Positions 24,901 through 35,578 of a stretch of DNA of 47,288 nucleotides are shown piece after piece. Numbering within the stretch: position 1 is the stretch's first letter; every line of letters starts with the position of its first letter. Both the position numbers and the translations under genes were made by a program. Below the pieces are notes generated by a model, which made no database searches, was not told the DNA's origin, and saw only the letters and a list, made by a program, of their open reading frames with translations. Origin of the DNA: an uncultured Clostridium sp. GTDB lineage: Bacteria; Bacillota; Clostridia; TANB77; CAG-508. The DNA lies in NCBI GenBank assembly GCA_930982035.1, contig CAKNJL010000009.1, positions 1 to 47,288 on the forward strand, given 5' to 3'.

Positions 24901-26371
24901 CTAAAGTTTCTTGTTTTATTGCTTTTTGGTTTAAAAGATTTATTGTTCCTGTGTTTTGTGCATTGTTGATTTCTATTACTATTTCACTTTGATTTTCTGG
25001 ATAAGTTACTTTTATCCATTCTGTTTCTTCTGCAGATATTTTCTCTTTATTGATTTTTGATATTTCTGTTCCATCTGTTTTCTTTATTACTAATTCTCCA
25101 TTGTCTCCTATTACTTTTAATAATTCTTCTTTATTAATAAGACTTGTTTTATATACTAATTTTGCTCCTTCTTCGTGTAATTCTCCTTCTATTTCTTCTC
25201 TATATACTGCTTGTCCTTCATTTAGTTTAATATTTTGCTCTATTCCTGGATAACGTATGTCAATACTTGCTATGCTTTTATATTCTTGCTCTTCTTTTGC
25301 ATACATTTTTCCTTTATAAATGTTTTGTTCATTTGTGATTTGATATCCTATTATCTCATCACTTTCTTCTGTAATTGCATTTGTTACTTCTTTTTCTAAT
25401 ATTGTTCCATATTCGTCATATATTTGGATTGAAGCTTTTGTTTTTATTTCTCCTGCTAATTGCATGTCTTCTGCATATACATATGTAACAATGATTTTAT
25501 CTTGTTTTCCTCTTCCATAATATATTTTTCCATCTTTTTGTATATTATTAATTTCAATATTTAGTCCATTTTCATTTTGTTCACTTTTTAGACTTTCTCC
25601 GTCATTTTCCCATTCATCTTTTCCATTAGTTGCTTGTGTTCCTCTTTCTTGTACAGTTACTTCTTCTGCTCCTTCTGGTGCTTGTATATTAATTTTTGTT
25701 TGTCCTATTGGATATCCTTCTTTTTCTAATCCACTATTTATAGCTATTTGAATAATTCTCTTATTTTCTCCATTTATATTGTAGATTTTATTTGTTATTA
25801 TTCTTGTATCCAATTTTACTTTTTCTTCTTCTTCTGAATATGGGGCTGTTAGTGCTACTTTTATTTTGTTTTCTTTTTCTATGCTACTTTCTTTTTGCAT
25901 TGCATTTCTGTAACTTCCTGTTAAAACTATTGAATTCTCTTGATTAAAGTTTGCAAGGTCTACCTCTTCTTGTAAATTAACTTCTAATCCTACTTGAATA
26001 TCTAGAGTTTCTCCTGCATTTATTTGTTTCAATGCAATAGTATTGTCTGTTATCTCATTTACTCCTTCAATTTCTTCTTGTTTAAATTTGAAGTTAGCAT
26101 TTCTAAGCTCTAACTGACCATTTAGATATCCTTCATTTTTAACTTCTACTTTAATATGTAATCTGATATCTTCACTATTGATGCTTTTTTCTATTTGATT
26201 AACTCTTTCTCCGTTTTCGTTTTCAAAATATGCTTCAAAGATTACATTCTCTTCTCCTGTATCACTTGACGCATATGTCACTATATCTGACATCATTAGT
26301 GAAAGATATACTAATAATATGCATACTACTATTAGCACTTTTAGTATTCTCTTTAGTACAGTTTCTTTCAT
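21953..26371 (-). CDS. Giant surface protein with DUF11-like repeats, SdrD-like B domain and C-terminal TM anchor
   Basis: Signal peptide; ISNIKVEDDIPAELVYA, ISGTAWIDQNRNGEMDNQENTL; C-terminal TM; its last codons contain the ribosome-binding site of the next gene. Confidence 0.87.
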   Translation of the reverse strand: MKETVLKRILKVLIVVCILLVYLSLMMSDIVTYASSDTGEENVIFEAYFENENGERVNQIEKSINSEDIRLHIKVEVKNEGYLNGQLELRNANFKFKQEEIEGVNEITDNTIALKQINAGETLDIQVGLEVNLQEEVDLANFNQENSIVLTGSYRNAMQKESSIEKENKIKVALTAPYSEEEEKVKLDTRIITNKIYNINGENKRIIQIAINSGLEKEGYPIGQTKINIQAPEGAEEVTVQERGTQATNGKDEWENDGESLKSEQNENGLNIEINNIQKDGKIYYGRGKQDKIIVTYVYAEDMQLAGEIKTKASIQIYDEYGTILEKEVTNAITEESDEIIGYQITNEQNIYKGKMYAKEEQEYKSIASIDIRYPGIEQNIKLNEGQAVYREEIEGELHEEGAKLVYKTSLINKEELLKVIGDNGELVIKKTDGTEISKINKEKISAEETEWIKVTYPENQSEIVIEINNAQNTGTINLLNQKAIKQETLDRETLKMFNNIVVKGTLQQTGNIKGRNIESNISLQDTQTKAKLELNNSQLTAGTKNENVELKATLVTNENKYDLYKNPTIEIAFPQEVKDVTINSVNILYGTELAKQSEEVYQNEQGMKVIKVQLAGEQTKHTETGLVEGANIVVNCNVTVDNMEQNASSNIVMKYSNEQNVQYDNNGISETTLNYIVKEENKEEQQVGATPTAEVEPQATDDPITVTKRVSSGNGADIYETQVQKYTITVKNNTDQAISNIKVEDDIPAELVYADATCDFGFQNGYEANENITKFSTTLETLEAGEEIDVYYFTRVRENEENIGKTVGTKARVIANNVTYESNLVENTIKGSKLQIDMVTAANASSAYGKDSEIYYKIVLKNITNEKLQNLVIKNNIPEGTSYIDGGDMLWNDESKYWYVSEDEEEMEEENVQKAEYDANNQVVTWKVGDLEAGEETAVYLLIKLNAIQGEDTIKIVKNSVSVQVNNTETYYSNVEEITQISEEKCTITLSTNLTDKYLYEEDEFEYIITVENVNKLLSASVLVMDELPTGVFLVSCSYTINGETKELESNTISVQEVLEPGETMVITAKVKADVLDQGVDELEIKNKATLSNPVIGEIESNEITNIIRRKNNGSGENPGENPGEEPGENPGENNENYNISGTAWIDQNRNGEMDNQENTLQGMTVELYDTDGNMAKDNNGNDVIGTTGSDGKYTLSNLPQGNYIAIFRYDNRNYELTEYKKSGVTEELNSDVITASLNGVTVATTDNIQITNNDITDINIGLVESNKFDLRLNKYISAITVQGNGTTKKYGYNNTDFAKIEVDRKTINNSTVTIEYKISVTNEGEVAGYANRVVDYLSSDLNFNAQLNKDWVLENGQLVNCSLAEEIINPGETKTLDLVLTKTLNEDNLGTVTNTAEIMEDSNDNLIEDIDSTPGNKNTNEDDISTVSVIISVGTGRAILYTCLIITIIAMLGIGIYLIREKVLKTKERR

Positions 26372-26808
26372 GGTCCTTCCCCTTTCTTTTTATACATTAA
26401 TATTAAGTTTCAAATTCCCATATCTTAATTATATTTTCTTTTTTTCGCACTTTCAATAGATACTTTTTTCCAAAATTGGCAAAAATTTTCATTTGTCAAA
26501 TATTGCTTTAGGGAAGCTCTTTTTTTGAATTATATTTCGATAAAATTAAATTTTTGATACAATTTTGTTACAAAATATTTCATTTTTTGCTAATTTTCGT
26601 TTTTTACAATTATGTAACCTCTAAAATATTATTCTGTAAAAATTACCAATTATCTTAAAATACGCAAAAGCGTAAGAGATTTTTTAATTTATATGACTTT
26701 GAGCTAATTAAATAATTCTTAGCAATCTTATTCACAAAATTATATGAGCAGAATATAATATTACATAGATAATACATATTTGCATATATATTTTATGAGG
26801 TGATTATT

Positions 26809-27294
26809 TTGAATAATTTTAATCTTGATAAAAATACAGCAGATAAATTAAATTCTATGCTTAATAATGGTAATTTGAATGATTTAATCTCACAAATCCC
26901 ACCAGATGCAATGAAAAATTTATCTGAATTAATGAATAAAAGCAATGGAAATAACCAATCTTCTACTAGTTCAAATAATAATAGTAGTTCTTCTGATTCA
27001 GTTTCAAATAACACAAACTCTCAAAACAACTCAACTAATTCTGATTTTGCTAATAATTTAAATAATTTTGATTTCAATAATATTGATATTAATACAATGA
27101 TGAAGGTAAAATCCATGATGGAAAAAATGAATAATTCCTCTGGCCCTAGGAATAATTTATTGCAATCTCTAAAACCATATTTAAGAGATGAAAAAAGGAG
27201 TAAATTAGATCAATATTCTAATTTATTAAATATGGCTAATTTAATGGAATTATTTAATCAAAATAATAAGGAAAATAACTCTGGTGATAAATAA
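26809..27294 (+). CDS. hypothetical Asn/Ser-rich protein
   Basis: TTG start about 8 nt after GAGGTG; IPPDAMKNLSELMNK, then N/S-rich linker. Confidence 0.65.
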   Translation: MNNFNLDKNTADKLNSMLNNGNLNDLISQIPPDAMKNLSELMNKSNGNNQSSTSSNNNSSSSDSVSNNTNSQNNSTNSDFANNLNNFDFNNIDINTMMKVKSMMEKMNNSSGPRNNLLQSLKPYLRDEKRSKLDQYSNLLNMANLMELFNQNNKENNSGDK

Positions 27295-27772
27295 CTTTCC
27301 TTTTTTTAGAGGGCCATTTTATCGCTATCCTCGTTATTATTCCAATAATTGGACACATAAGCCTTATAACAACATGGAGTTAAATCCAAATCCAGATTTC
27401 CGTAATGATTCTTTTAATGGTTCTAAAAATTTGCCTAGTAATCAAATCAAATCAGACAATTCAACTACTAGTAATACTAGAAATTCAATTGACAAGGAAA
27501 TCTCTTCTGATAGAAAAAAAGAAGATTCCTCTAATAATAAAAGGAATAATTCCGCCAATCAAAAGGAAAAATCATCTAAATATTTTCCATTAGGTCCTAT
27601 TTTGATTAATACTGATGGTTTTTTTGATAAAAATGAACCTGTAGTTAATCTCTCTGGTCTAAAAATTTATTTAGATGATATTATAATTGTATCTTTAATT
27701 TATATACTTTATAAAGAAGATGTAAAAGATGATGTACTTTTTATATCTTTGCTTTTATTACTTATCAGCTAA
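27284..27772 (+). CDS. hypothetical Asn/Ser-rich protein with hydrophobic C-terminus
   Basis: GTG start overlapping the upstream gene's end; C-terminal DDIIIVSLIYILYKEDVKDDVLFISLLLLL. Confidence 0.65.
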   Translation: MINNFPFFRGPFYRYPRYYSNNWTHKPYNNMELNPNPDFRNDSFNGSKNLPSNQIKSDNSTTSNTRNSIDKEISSDRKKEDSSNNKRNNSANQKEKSSKYFPLGPILINTDGFFDKNEPVVNLSGLKIYLDDIIIVSLIYILYKEDVKDDVLFISLLLLLIS

Positions 27773-27813
27773 TATTATTACATCATCTTTGCTTTTCTTT
27801 TAATATATATGTT

Positions 27814-28425
27814 TTATTCTATCACAATTTCATCATTTATGACACTTACATATGCTTGTTTATGTAATGGTTCTTCATCTCTGTCAATTTCTTTTACTAT
27901 ATTTGCTATTCTAATTTGAACCGTATCTAGCAATCCTGCTGATATTATCGCTTGTTTATTACCTTTGGCACCAGCATGGGCTAAACCTCTTAATGCTCCT
28001 AATACAACTATATTATCAGATGCCATAATTTCTGCCCCTGAATTTACATCTCCTAAAATTACTAGACTTCCATCTGATTCCATTTTTTGTCCAGACCTTA
28101 ATGAACCTCTATGAAACTTAGTTTCTGAAATTGCTATTTCTTTATTAAATGTTCTTTTAATATTAGAAAGTCCTAGAGATTTAGGCATATCAAAATCTAT
28201 TTCTACATCTATATATTTTTTAATTAATTCTTGTATTTGGTCTATCTCTTTGTTTTTTAATATTTTACCTGTAACTTTTATAGGTGTTTTTTCATCTTTA
28301 TACATTTTTTTAAGTTCAGGAAGTTTTTTTCTTAAACTATATATAATTTCTGATTGTTCTGCATCATCATTTAGCTTTATTAGAATTTCATTCTTTTTCA
28401 AATTAATACTTACACAATTTTTCAT
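27814..28425 (-). CDS. minC: septum site-determining protein MinC
   Basis: RSGQKMESDGSLVILGDVNSGAEIMASDNIVVLGALRGLAHAGAKGN. Confidence 0.95.
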   Translation of the reverse strand: MKNCVSINLKKNEILIKLNDDAEQSEIIYSLRKKLPELKKMYKDEKTPIKVTGKILKNKEIDQIQELIKKYIDVEIDFDMPKSLGLSNIKRTFNKEIAISETKFHRGSLRSGQKMESDGSLVILGDVNSGAEIMASDNIVVLGALRGLAHAGAKGNKQAIISAGLLDTVQIRIANIVKEIDRDEEPLHKQAYVSVINDEIVIE

Positions 28426-28447
28426 TTCTACATCTTCCTTTTCTTTA

Positions 28448-30610
28448 CTATCTTAGTGATTGACTATAATTTGTAGCACTCATGTCTTCTTGAACATCTT
28501 GTGTATTCATTCCAAAATATTCTTCCATTATATCTCTTACAACTTCTGCTGTATAGTTTCCATGACCTCCATTTTCTACCATAACAACAATTGCTATTTC
28601 CGGGTCTTCAAATGGAGCATAACCTGCAAACCAAGCATGTACTACTTCTTGCCCATTATCTCCAATTGCTTCTGCTGAACCTGTTTTTCCTCCAACACTA
28701 ATATTAAAATCTTGGAATCTTACATATGCTGTTCCTGTAGTATCACTTGTAACAGATTTCATTCCTTGTAATACTGCATCTAGGTTTTGTTGGTCTATTT
28801 CTAAATCTTCTCTTCCTTCTGCTGTAAGACCTAATTTTTGGTTAATGAAATTATTTAATTCTTCTGTAGATACTTCTGTGCCATCTGCTTTTATTACATC
28901 TTTCACGATTGTTACATCAATATCATTTCCACCATTTGCTAACATACTTACATATTTTGTCATCTGCAATGGACTAAAAGTATCTAATCCTTGACCTATT
29001 GAAGCATTTATTGTTTGTCCAGCTGTCCATGTTACTCCTACGGTTTCTGCATATTCTGGAGTTGCCATTGCTCCTGCTGTTTCACTTGGTAGCTCTATCC
29101 CTGTTTTTACTCCTAGTCCAAAATATCTAGCATATCTTGCAAGAGTTTCTATTCCCATTCTATCTCCTGTTTCATAGAAGAAATAGTTACATGATTTTTC
29201 TATTGCTCCAGATACATTTAAATATCCATGACCTCTATGATAGTCTGTATAATACCAACATGGCCAAGTTAAATTGTATTTTCTATAAAGTCCTGTATCA
29301 TTAATTCTTTCTGTTCTTGTTATTGCTCCTGATTGTAAGCCTGCTATTGCTGTTACCATTTTAAAAATTGATCCTGGTGGATATGAATTTTGAACTGCTT
29401 TATTCATTAATGGTTTTGCTGGGTCTGTATTATATTTGTTCCAATTTTCAGTGCTAATTCCACCTATAAAATCTGCTGGATTATAATTTGGATAACTTGC
29501 CATTGCTAGTACTTCCCCAGTTTTTACATTCATTACAACACAACTACCTGCTTTTGTATCAAATCTTTGTCCAAATCCTCCTGATGCAATTTTTTGAATA
29601 TTTGCCTCTAACGCTTGTTCTGTTATTTTTTGCAGATTCGAATCTATTGTTAATACGACATTACTTCCTGCTACTGCCTCTTCTGATGTATATTCAGATG
29701 TTATTGTTCCATCTACTGCCATATCTATTTGCTTTGTTCCATCTTGACCTTTTAGATATTCTTCAAAAACATATTCTATACCAGTCTTTCCTATTATATC
29801 ATTTTGAGTATATGTATCTTTTCTAGTTTCATACTCTTCTGAACTTATCGTCGAAGCATATCCTAATATGTGTGATGCTAAAGTCTCTGAAGTATATTCT
29901 CTTATTGGTTCTGTAACAATATTTATTCCAGGAAATTTGTCGCTACTTTCAGAAAATTCTGCTACTGCTTCTCTTGGTATCTCGTCAGCAATTGTTAGTG
30001 CCTTTGTACTACTATATCCTGTTGTTGTAATCTCATATCTTATTGCTATTATTTTTCTTATTTCAGATATATCTGTATTTTCTATATCATATTTATCTTT
30101 GAATTCATAAAATGCCTGTTCTGCACTTATATTTGGATCTAAATCAAAATCATCTTTCCAATTTGATAAAGCTTCATCACTTATTGTAAATTCAAATGGA
30201 TTTATTGATATAGGAAATGAATCTACATATTCAACTTGGTACTTTTCTAACAAGTTGACTATATTAAGTATTGAATTATTTAATTCATTATCATCTATTT
30301 TTGTTTTATATAATTCTAAGCTAAATTTCGTAGAATTTGTAACTAAAGCTGTTCCCGTTCTATCTAGTATTTCTCCTCTTGATGCTTTTAATTTTGTCTC
30401 TCTGGTAAGTCTTGTATTAGATTCCTCTCTATATTCAGCTCCATGAACTATTTGTAAATTAAACAATTGTATAATTAATACAATTCCAATTATATATGTA
30501 ATTACTGTTAGAACATTATATCTTAGATTTAAATTACTTCTGGCTTTTGTGGTTTTTTTTCTAAAATTTAAACCTTTCAAAGACTCACCTTCCTTTTTAT
30601 ACGATTTCAA
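28448..30610 (-). CDS. mrdA: penicillin-binding protein 2
   Basis: SRGEILDRTG, NSYPPGSIFKMVTA (SxxK-type region), GGKTGSAEA (KTG), PBP dimerisation domain; adjacent to mreBCD. Confidence 0.93.
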   Translation of the reverse strand: MKSYKKEGESLKGLNFRKKTTKARSNLNLRYNVLTVITYIIGIVLIIQLFNLQIVHGAEYREESNTRLTRETKLKASRGEILDRTGTALVTNSTKFSLELYKTKIDDNELNNSILNIVNLLEKYQVEYVDSFPISINPFEFTISDEALSNWKDDFDLDPNISAEQAFYEFKDKYDIENTDISEIRKIIAIRYEITTTGYSSTKALTIADEIPREAVAEFSESSDKFPGINIVTEPIREYTSETLASHILGYASTISSEEYETRKDTYTQNDIIGKTGIEYVFEEYLKGQDGTKQIDMAVDGTITSEYTSEEAVAGSNVVLTIDSNLQKITEQALEANIQKIASGGFGQRFDTKAGSCVVMNVKTGEVLAMASYPNYNPADFIGGISTENWNKYNTDPAKPLMNKAVQNSYPPGSIFKMVTAIAGLQSGAITRTERINDTGLYRKYNLTWPCWYYTDYHRGHGYLNVSGAIEKSCNYFFYETGDRMGIETLARYARYFGLGVKTGIELPSETAGAMATPEYAETVGVTWTAGQTINASIGQGLDTFSPLQMTKYVSMLANGGNDIDVTIVKDVIKADGTEVSTEELNNFINQKLGLTAEGREDLEIDQQNLDAVLQGMKSVTSDTTGTAYVRFQDFNISVGGKTGSAEAIGDNGQEVVHAWFAGYAPFEDPEIAIVVMVENGGHGNYTAEVVRDIMEEYFGMNTQDVQEDMSATNYSQSLR

Positions 30611-30612
30611 AT

Positions 30613-30855
30613 TTATTTTATAGAATGTATATATATTAATATTGAATAAATTTCGAATGTGATTGGAGAATGATTAGAAAATCTTAAATAATTTTATGGA
30701 AAATGTTCGCGCCGAGCAAAGCGAGGGCTAAGTGAAAGGGTGCCATAAAATTATTTTAGATTTTCTTATCTTTCGTATTGAGCCGAGAAATTTATGAAGT
30801 ATTAATATATATACATTCTTATTAATATTATTTTATAAGCTGTAAATCGTAACAA
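30613..30855. repeat. Repeat element copy 2 (same ends as 4596-4983, different hairpin interior)
   Basis: AGAATGTATATATATTAATATTGAATAAATTTCGAATGTGATTGGAG ... GAGAAATTTATGAAGTATTAATATATATACATTCTTATTAATATTATTTTATAAGCTGTAAATCGTAAC. Confidence 0.8.
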
Positions 30856-30868
30856 AATTTTATTATAG

Positions 30869-31402
30869 CTAAAAATATCTTGTCAATATCTTGTTACCCT
30901 TATATTCATTCTCAATCCCATATCCACATTTTTGTATCAATGGATATAATATTATTACAATAATCAAATTATAAATTATTTCTATTGCTAATATTCTTAT
31001 AAAGTTAATTATTTCCACATTTGTACCCAGCACAATATAATTTAATATATATACTATTACTTCAAATATTAATGTAGCTCCTAATACCATAAACATTATA
31101 GTTGCTCTACTATCTTTTGAGAAATTTTTATCAAATGTTGCTGCCAAAAATCCAATCAGCCCTAGCCCTACTGCATTTATTCCTATTTGAGTTCCTATAA
31201 CTAAATCTAATATTGCTCCTATTGCTACTCCATATGCTACACCCATTATCCTATTTGAGAATAGTCCTATAAATAATACAAATATCACAAATAAGTTTGG
31301 CATAACTCTTGAGATTGTGAACCAATTAAAAAAATTAGACTGCAAAAAATATATTATAAATGCTGATATTATAAGTAATATATTTATTATTAATTTTTTC
31401 AA
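30869..31402 (-). CDS. mreD: rod shape-determining protein MreD
   Basis: Polytopic ~177-aa membrane protein between mreC and mrdA. Confidence 0.88.
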   Translation of the reverse strand: MKKLIINILLIISAFIIYFLQSNFFNWFTISRVMPNLFVIFVLFIGLFSNRIMGVAYGVAIGAILDLVIGTQIGINAVGLGLIGFLAATFDKNFSKDSRATIMFMVLGATLIFEVIVYILNYIVLGTNVEIINFIRILAIEIIYNLIIVIILYPLIQKCGYGIENEYKGNKILTRYF

Positions 31403-31415
31403 TTATTTCACCTCT

Positions 31416-32231
31416 CTAATTATTTGTTATTACTAATACTGTATCTAATTTATCAAAATCTACAGCTGTTTGTACAATTGCATATCTATCTGTAGCATTT
31501 TTTGTATTAACTACTTTTTGTATACTTCCTACATGTATTCCTTTAGGATATATTCCTCCTAATCCTGATGTTTCTACACTATCACCTTGGATTATTCCGT
31601 CATCATCTGGTATATACATAGCCTTTAATGCTGATTCTTCATCTAAAGTTCCCTTACATACTATACTTTCTTCTGTTGTACTTAATGAACAACTTACTGA
31701 ACTTGATGTATCTACTATTGTTCTTACTTTTGCTGTAGTATTTGTTACAGAAATAACATGTCCTACTAAACCTTGGTCTGCAATTACTGTCATGTTTTCT
31801 TCTATTCCGTCATCACTTCCAACATTTATTACTATTGTTTTTGAGTAATTGCTTATATCTTTGTTAATTATATATGCTGGTATTGTCTTGTATTCACCAT
31901 ATTTTTCCGTCAAATCCAGATATTCTTTTAGTGTTTCATTTTCTGATCTTATATTTTCTAATTCTCTTAATGATTGTTCTAATTCACTATTTTTTTGTTT
32001 TAATTCTTCATTTTCTTCTTTAAGGTTGTTTATATCTGTAAAAAATGTACTGTTTCCACTTACTTTGTTTTTCAAATATGTTAGTCCATTTTGTACTGGC
32101 ATTACTAATTTACTTGCTACATTTTCAAGAAATGATATTTGGCTATCTGCATTTGAAAATATTACAATTAATATTAAGATAATTATAGTTATAACAATAC
32201 CTGCTATCTCAGCTTTTTTATTTTTATACAT
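31416..32231 (-). CDS. mreC: rod shape-determining protein MreC
   Basis: TM helix, coiled coil, VGSDDGIEENMTVIADQGLVGHV, beta-barrel domain. Confidence 0.95.
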   Translation of the reverse strand: MYKNKKAEIAGIVITIIILILIVIFSNADSQISFLENVASKLVMPVQNGLTYLKNKVSGNSTFFTDINNLKEENEELKQKNSELEQSLRELENIRSENETLKEYLDLTEKYGEYKTIPAYIINKDISNYSKTIVINVGSDDGIEENMTVIADQGLVGHVISVTNTTAKVRTIVDTSSSVSCSLSTTEESIVCKGTLDEESALKAMYIPDDDGIIQGDSVETSGLGGIYPKGIHVGSIQKVVNTKNATDRYAIVQTAVDFDKLDTVLVITNN

Positions 32232-32248
32232 TTTCTACTCCTATAAAT

Positions 32249-33302
<1,054 letters not shown>

Positions 33303-33464
33303 CTAAACTTAAAATTCTCCTTCTTTTGTTAATAATTTGAAATTGTTTTTTATCTACTATTATTCACAACTCTATTAATTTTTAATTAATATGCTATTAT
33401 AGCCCCAAAGCTGTAATAAATAGTGCTGGCATTGTCTGCTAATCTTAATAGTTGTAAATAGTAG

Positions 33465-34175
33465 TTATATTTTTCCTTCATTTATCAATATTTCTGAAAT
33501 TATGCTTGTATATTTTTTGTTTCCAATTACGATGTGGTCTAATAGCTCTATATTGAATATTTGTGCAAGTTCAAAAATTTTTTTGGTCACATCTATATCA
33601 GCTTTGCTAGGTGTTGCATCTCCACTTGGATGATTATGTACTAGCATAACTTTTGGTGCTTGGGTCTTTATAGGCTCTGCTAATATATCTTTTATTGATA
33701 TATTTACAGAATTTGTTCCCCCTAATGCGATATTTTTCATCCTTATTATTTCATTTTTATTATTTAACATTATAAGTTTTAATATTTCTTGCTTTTCTAA
33801 CCTCATTTCTTCCATTACTAAATTAACTATATCTTCTGGTCTTTTTATTTTTGCTTTTTGATAATTTGTTGGTGTTGCCATTCTTATTGCTAATTCACAT
33901 ACTGCTTTTAATTGTATAGCTTTTACTTTACCTATCCCTTTTATTTGCATAAACTCTGATATAGTAATTTCTCTTAAGAAATCTAAATTATTATTTTCAG
34001 GACTTGGATTTAGGTTTAATATTTTTTGTGCTATTGTTACTGATGACTCATCTTTTGTTCCACTTTTTATTATAATCGCTATTAACTCTGCATTTGATAG
34101 TACTTTTTCTCCATATAACTCCATTTTTTCATATGGTCTTTCTGTTTCTGGTAATTGTTTTATTTTTATTGACAA
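33465..34175 (-). CDS. radC: DNA repair protein RadC (JAB/MPN domain)
   Basis: HNHPSGDATPSKADIDVTKK, LLDHIVIG, SNAELIAIIIKSGT. Confidence 0.95.
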   Translation of the reverse strand: MSIKIKQLPETERPYEKMELYGEKVLSNAELIAIIIKSGTKDESSVTIAQKILNLNPSPENNNLDFLREITISEFMQIKGIGKVKAIQLKAVCELAIRMATPTNYQKAKIKRPEDIVNLVMEEMRLEKQEILKLIMLNNKNEIIRMKNIALGGTNSVNISIKDILAEPIKTQAPKVMLVHNHPSGDATPSKADIDVTKKIFELAQIFNIELLDHIVIGNKKYTSIISEILINEGKI

Positions 34176-34399
34176 AATATTACTTCCTTTCTATTACATG
34201 TATTATGAGATTTCGTTTTTATCATATTAGCATGTGTATCCCTATACATGTTATTTTTATATTTTGCCCCTTTATTTGTTATTGTTTTGGTTGTACTTAA
34301 AAGTGAAATCAAAAATTATATGTTTTGCTTAATTTTGTTTTTATTTATATAGTACCCATTTCTTCTAGTTTTTTAGCTTTCTTATCTATTGAAAAACTT

Positions 34400-34657
34400 T
34401 TAAACTTTTCTATATATAATTATTGCTAATAACATTCCTATTATACTTGCAACACTTATTTTAAACATTAGTGCAAATGTTATTTGTACCACACTTAGAT
34501 TCAATACAATTGGGTCTGATAATCCAAATGTTTGACCATATGATAGCCACCATAACCAGTCCACTCTTGTTGCTAGTTCTCCTATTAGTCCCCCTACTAC
34601 TAGACCTGATAAAATAAATATTATTAGTATCCATATGTTTTTATCTTTTGTTGCCAT
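34400..34657 (-). CDS. DUF4321-like small membrane protein
   Basis: Two TM helices, GLVVGGLIGE, 85 aa. Confidence 0.7.
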   Translation of the reverse strand: MATKDKNIWILIIFILSGLVVGGLIGELATRVDWLWWLSYGQTFGLSDPIVLNLSVVQITFALMFKISVASIIGMLLAIIIYRKV

Positions 34658-34905
34658 TTTTTATATCATCCTTTCTTCAATTAAAAAATATATTTTTTCT
34701 TTAATTCTTACGGCTTTTTATTTTTTCACATATTGCTATTATATATTGATTTAACATTTTTTTCAAGTAAAACCTTTACTTTTTTTATATTTATATGTTA
34801 TATTAGTTAAAATCTTATTTTTTTATTACCAAAAATTATGTATTTAAATATAATAATATTAGTAGTATAATATAATTAATAGATTTTAAGGAGGATCTTA
34901 TTTAT

Positions 34906-35541
34906 ATGAAAATTGAAAAACTTACTGATAATAAGATTAGAGTTATTATTAATTTAGAAGATTTAAAGAAAAATAACCTTGATTTTAATACAATTATGGA
35001 AAAACCTATAGAATCTCAAAAATTATTTTTAGAAATGCTTTTAAAAGCAGAAAAAGAGGTAGGATTTTATACAGAAGGATGCAAACTTCTTGTTGAAGCT
35101 TTTTCTTCTTCTGATGGCTTTTTTGTTTTTACAATTACTAAATATGTAGAAAAAAATTCAAATACTTCATCTAATAAATTAAAAGTTACACCTAAGAAAA
35201 AATTAAAATCAGCAAATATCAAGAGTCAAAATTCTATTTATAGATTTTCTACTTTTGAAGAATTTTGTGATTTTTGCGTTGGTATTAATAATGTTGCCAA
35301 ATTCGAACCTAAAAAATTAGCTAAAAATATTTCTTTATACTTATATAATAATACATATTATTTAATATTATCTAATATTCATACAGACTATGAATATATT
35401 AATACTTTTTATTCCGTAATTTCAGAATTTGCTAGTTTGGTTTCACATTCTGAAACTTTTAAGATTAAATTATTAGAATATGGCAAATGTTTAATGAAAA
35501 AAAATGCAATTGAAACAGGAATAAAATATTTTGTATCATAA
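34906..35541 (+). CDS. mecA: MecA-like adaptor protein
   Basis: MKIEKLTDNKIRVIINLEDL ... LFLEMLLKAEKEVGFYTEGCKLLVEAF; AAGGAGG ribosome-binding site upstream. Confidence 0.85.
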   Translation: MKIEKLTDNKIRVIINLEDLKKNNLDFNTIMEKPIESQKLFLEMLLKAEKEVGFYTEGCKLLVEAFSSSDGFFVFTITKYVEKNSNTSSNKLKVTPKKKLKSANIKSQNSIYRFSTFEEFCDFCVGINNVAKFEPKKLAKNISLYLYNNTYYLILSNIHTDYEYINTFYSVISEFASLVSHSETFKIKLLEYGKCLMKKNAIETGIKYFVS

Positions 35542-35578
35542 ATGTCCAATCGGGACCAGGTCCCAATTGGACATTTTT
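35542..35578. terminator. Bidirectional hairpin terminator between convergent genes
   Basis: TGTCCAATCGGGACC-AG-GTCCCAATTGGACA followed by T-run; near-perfect stem. Confidence 0.85.
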
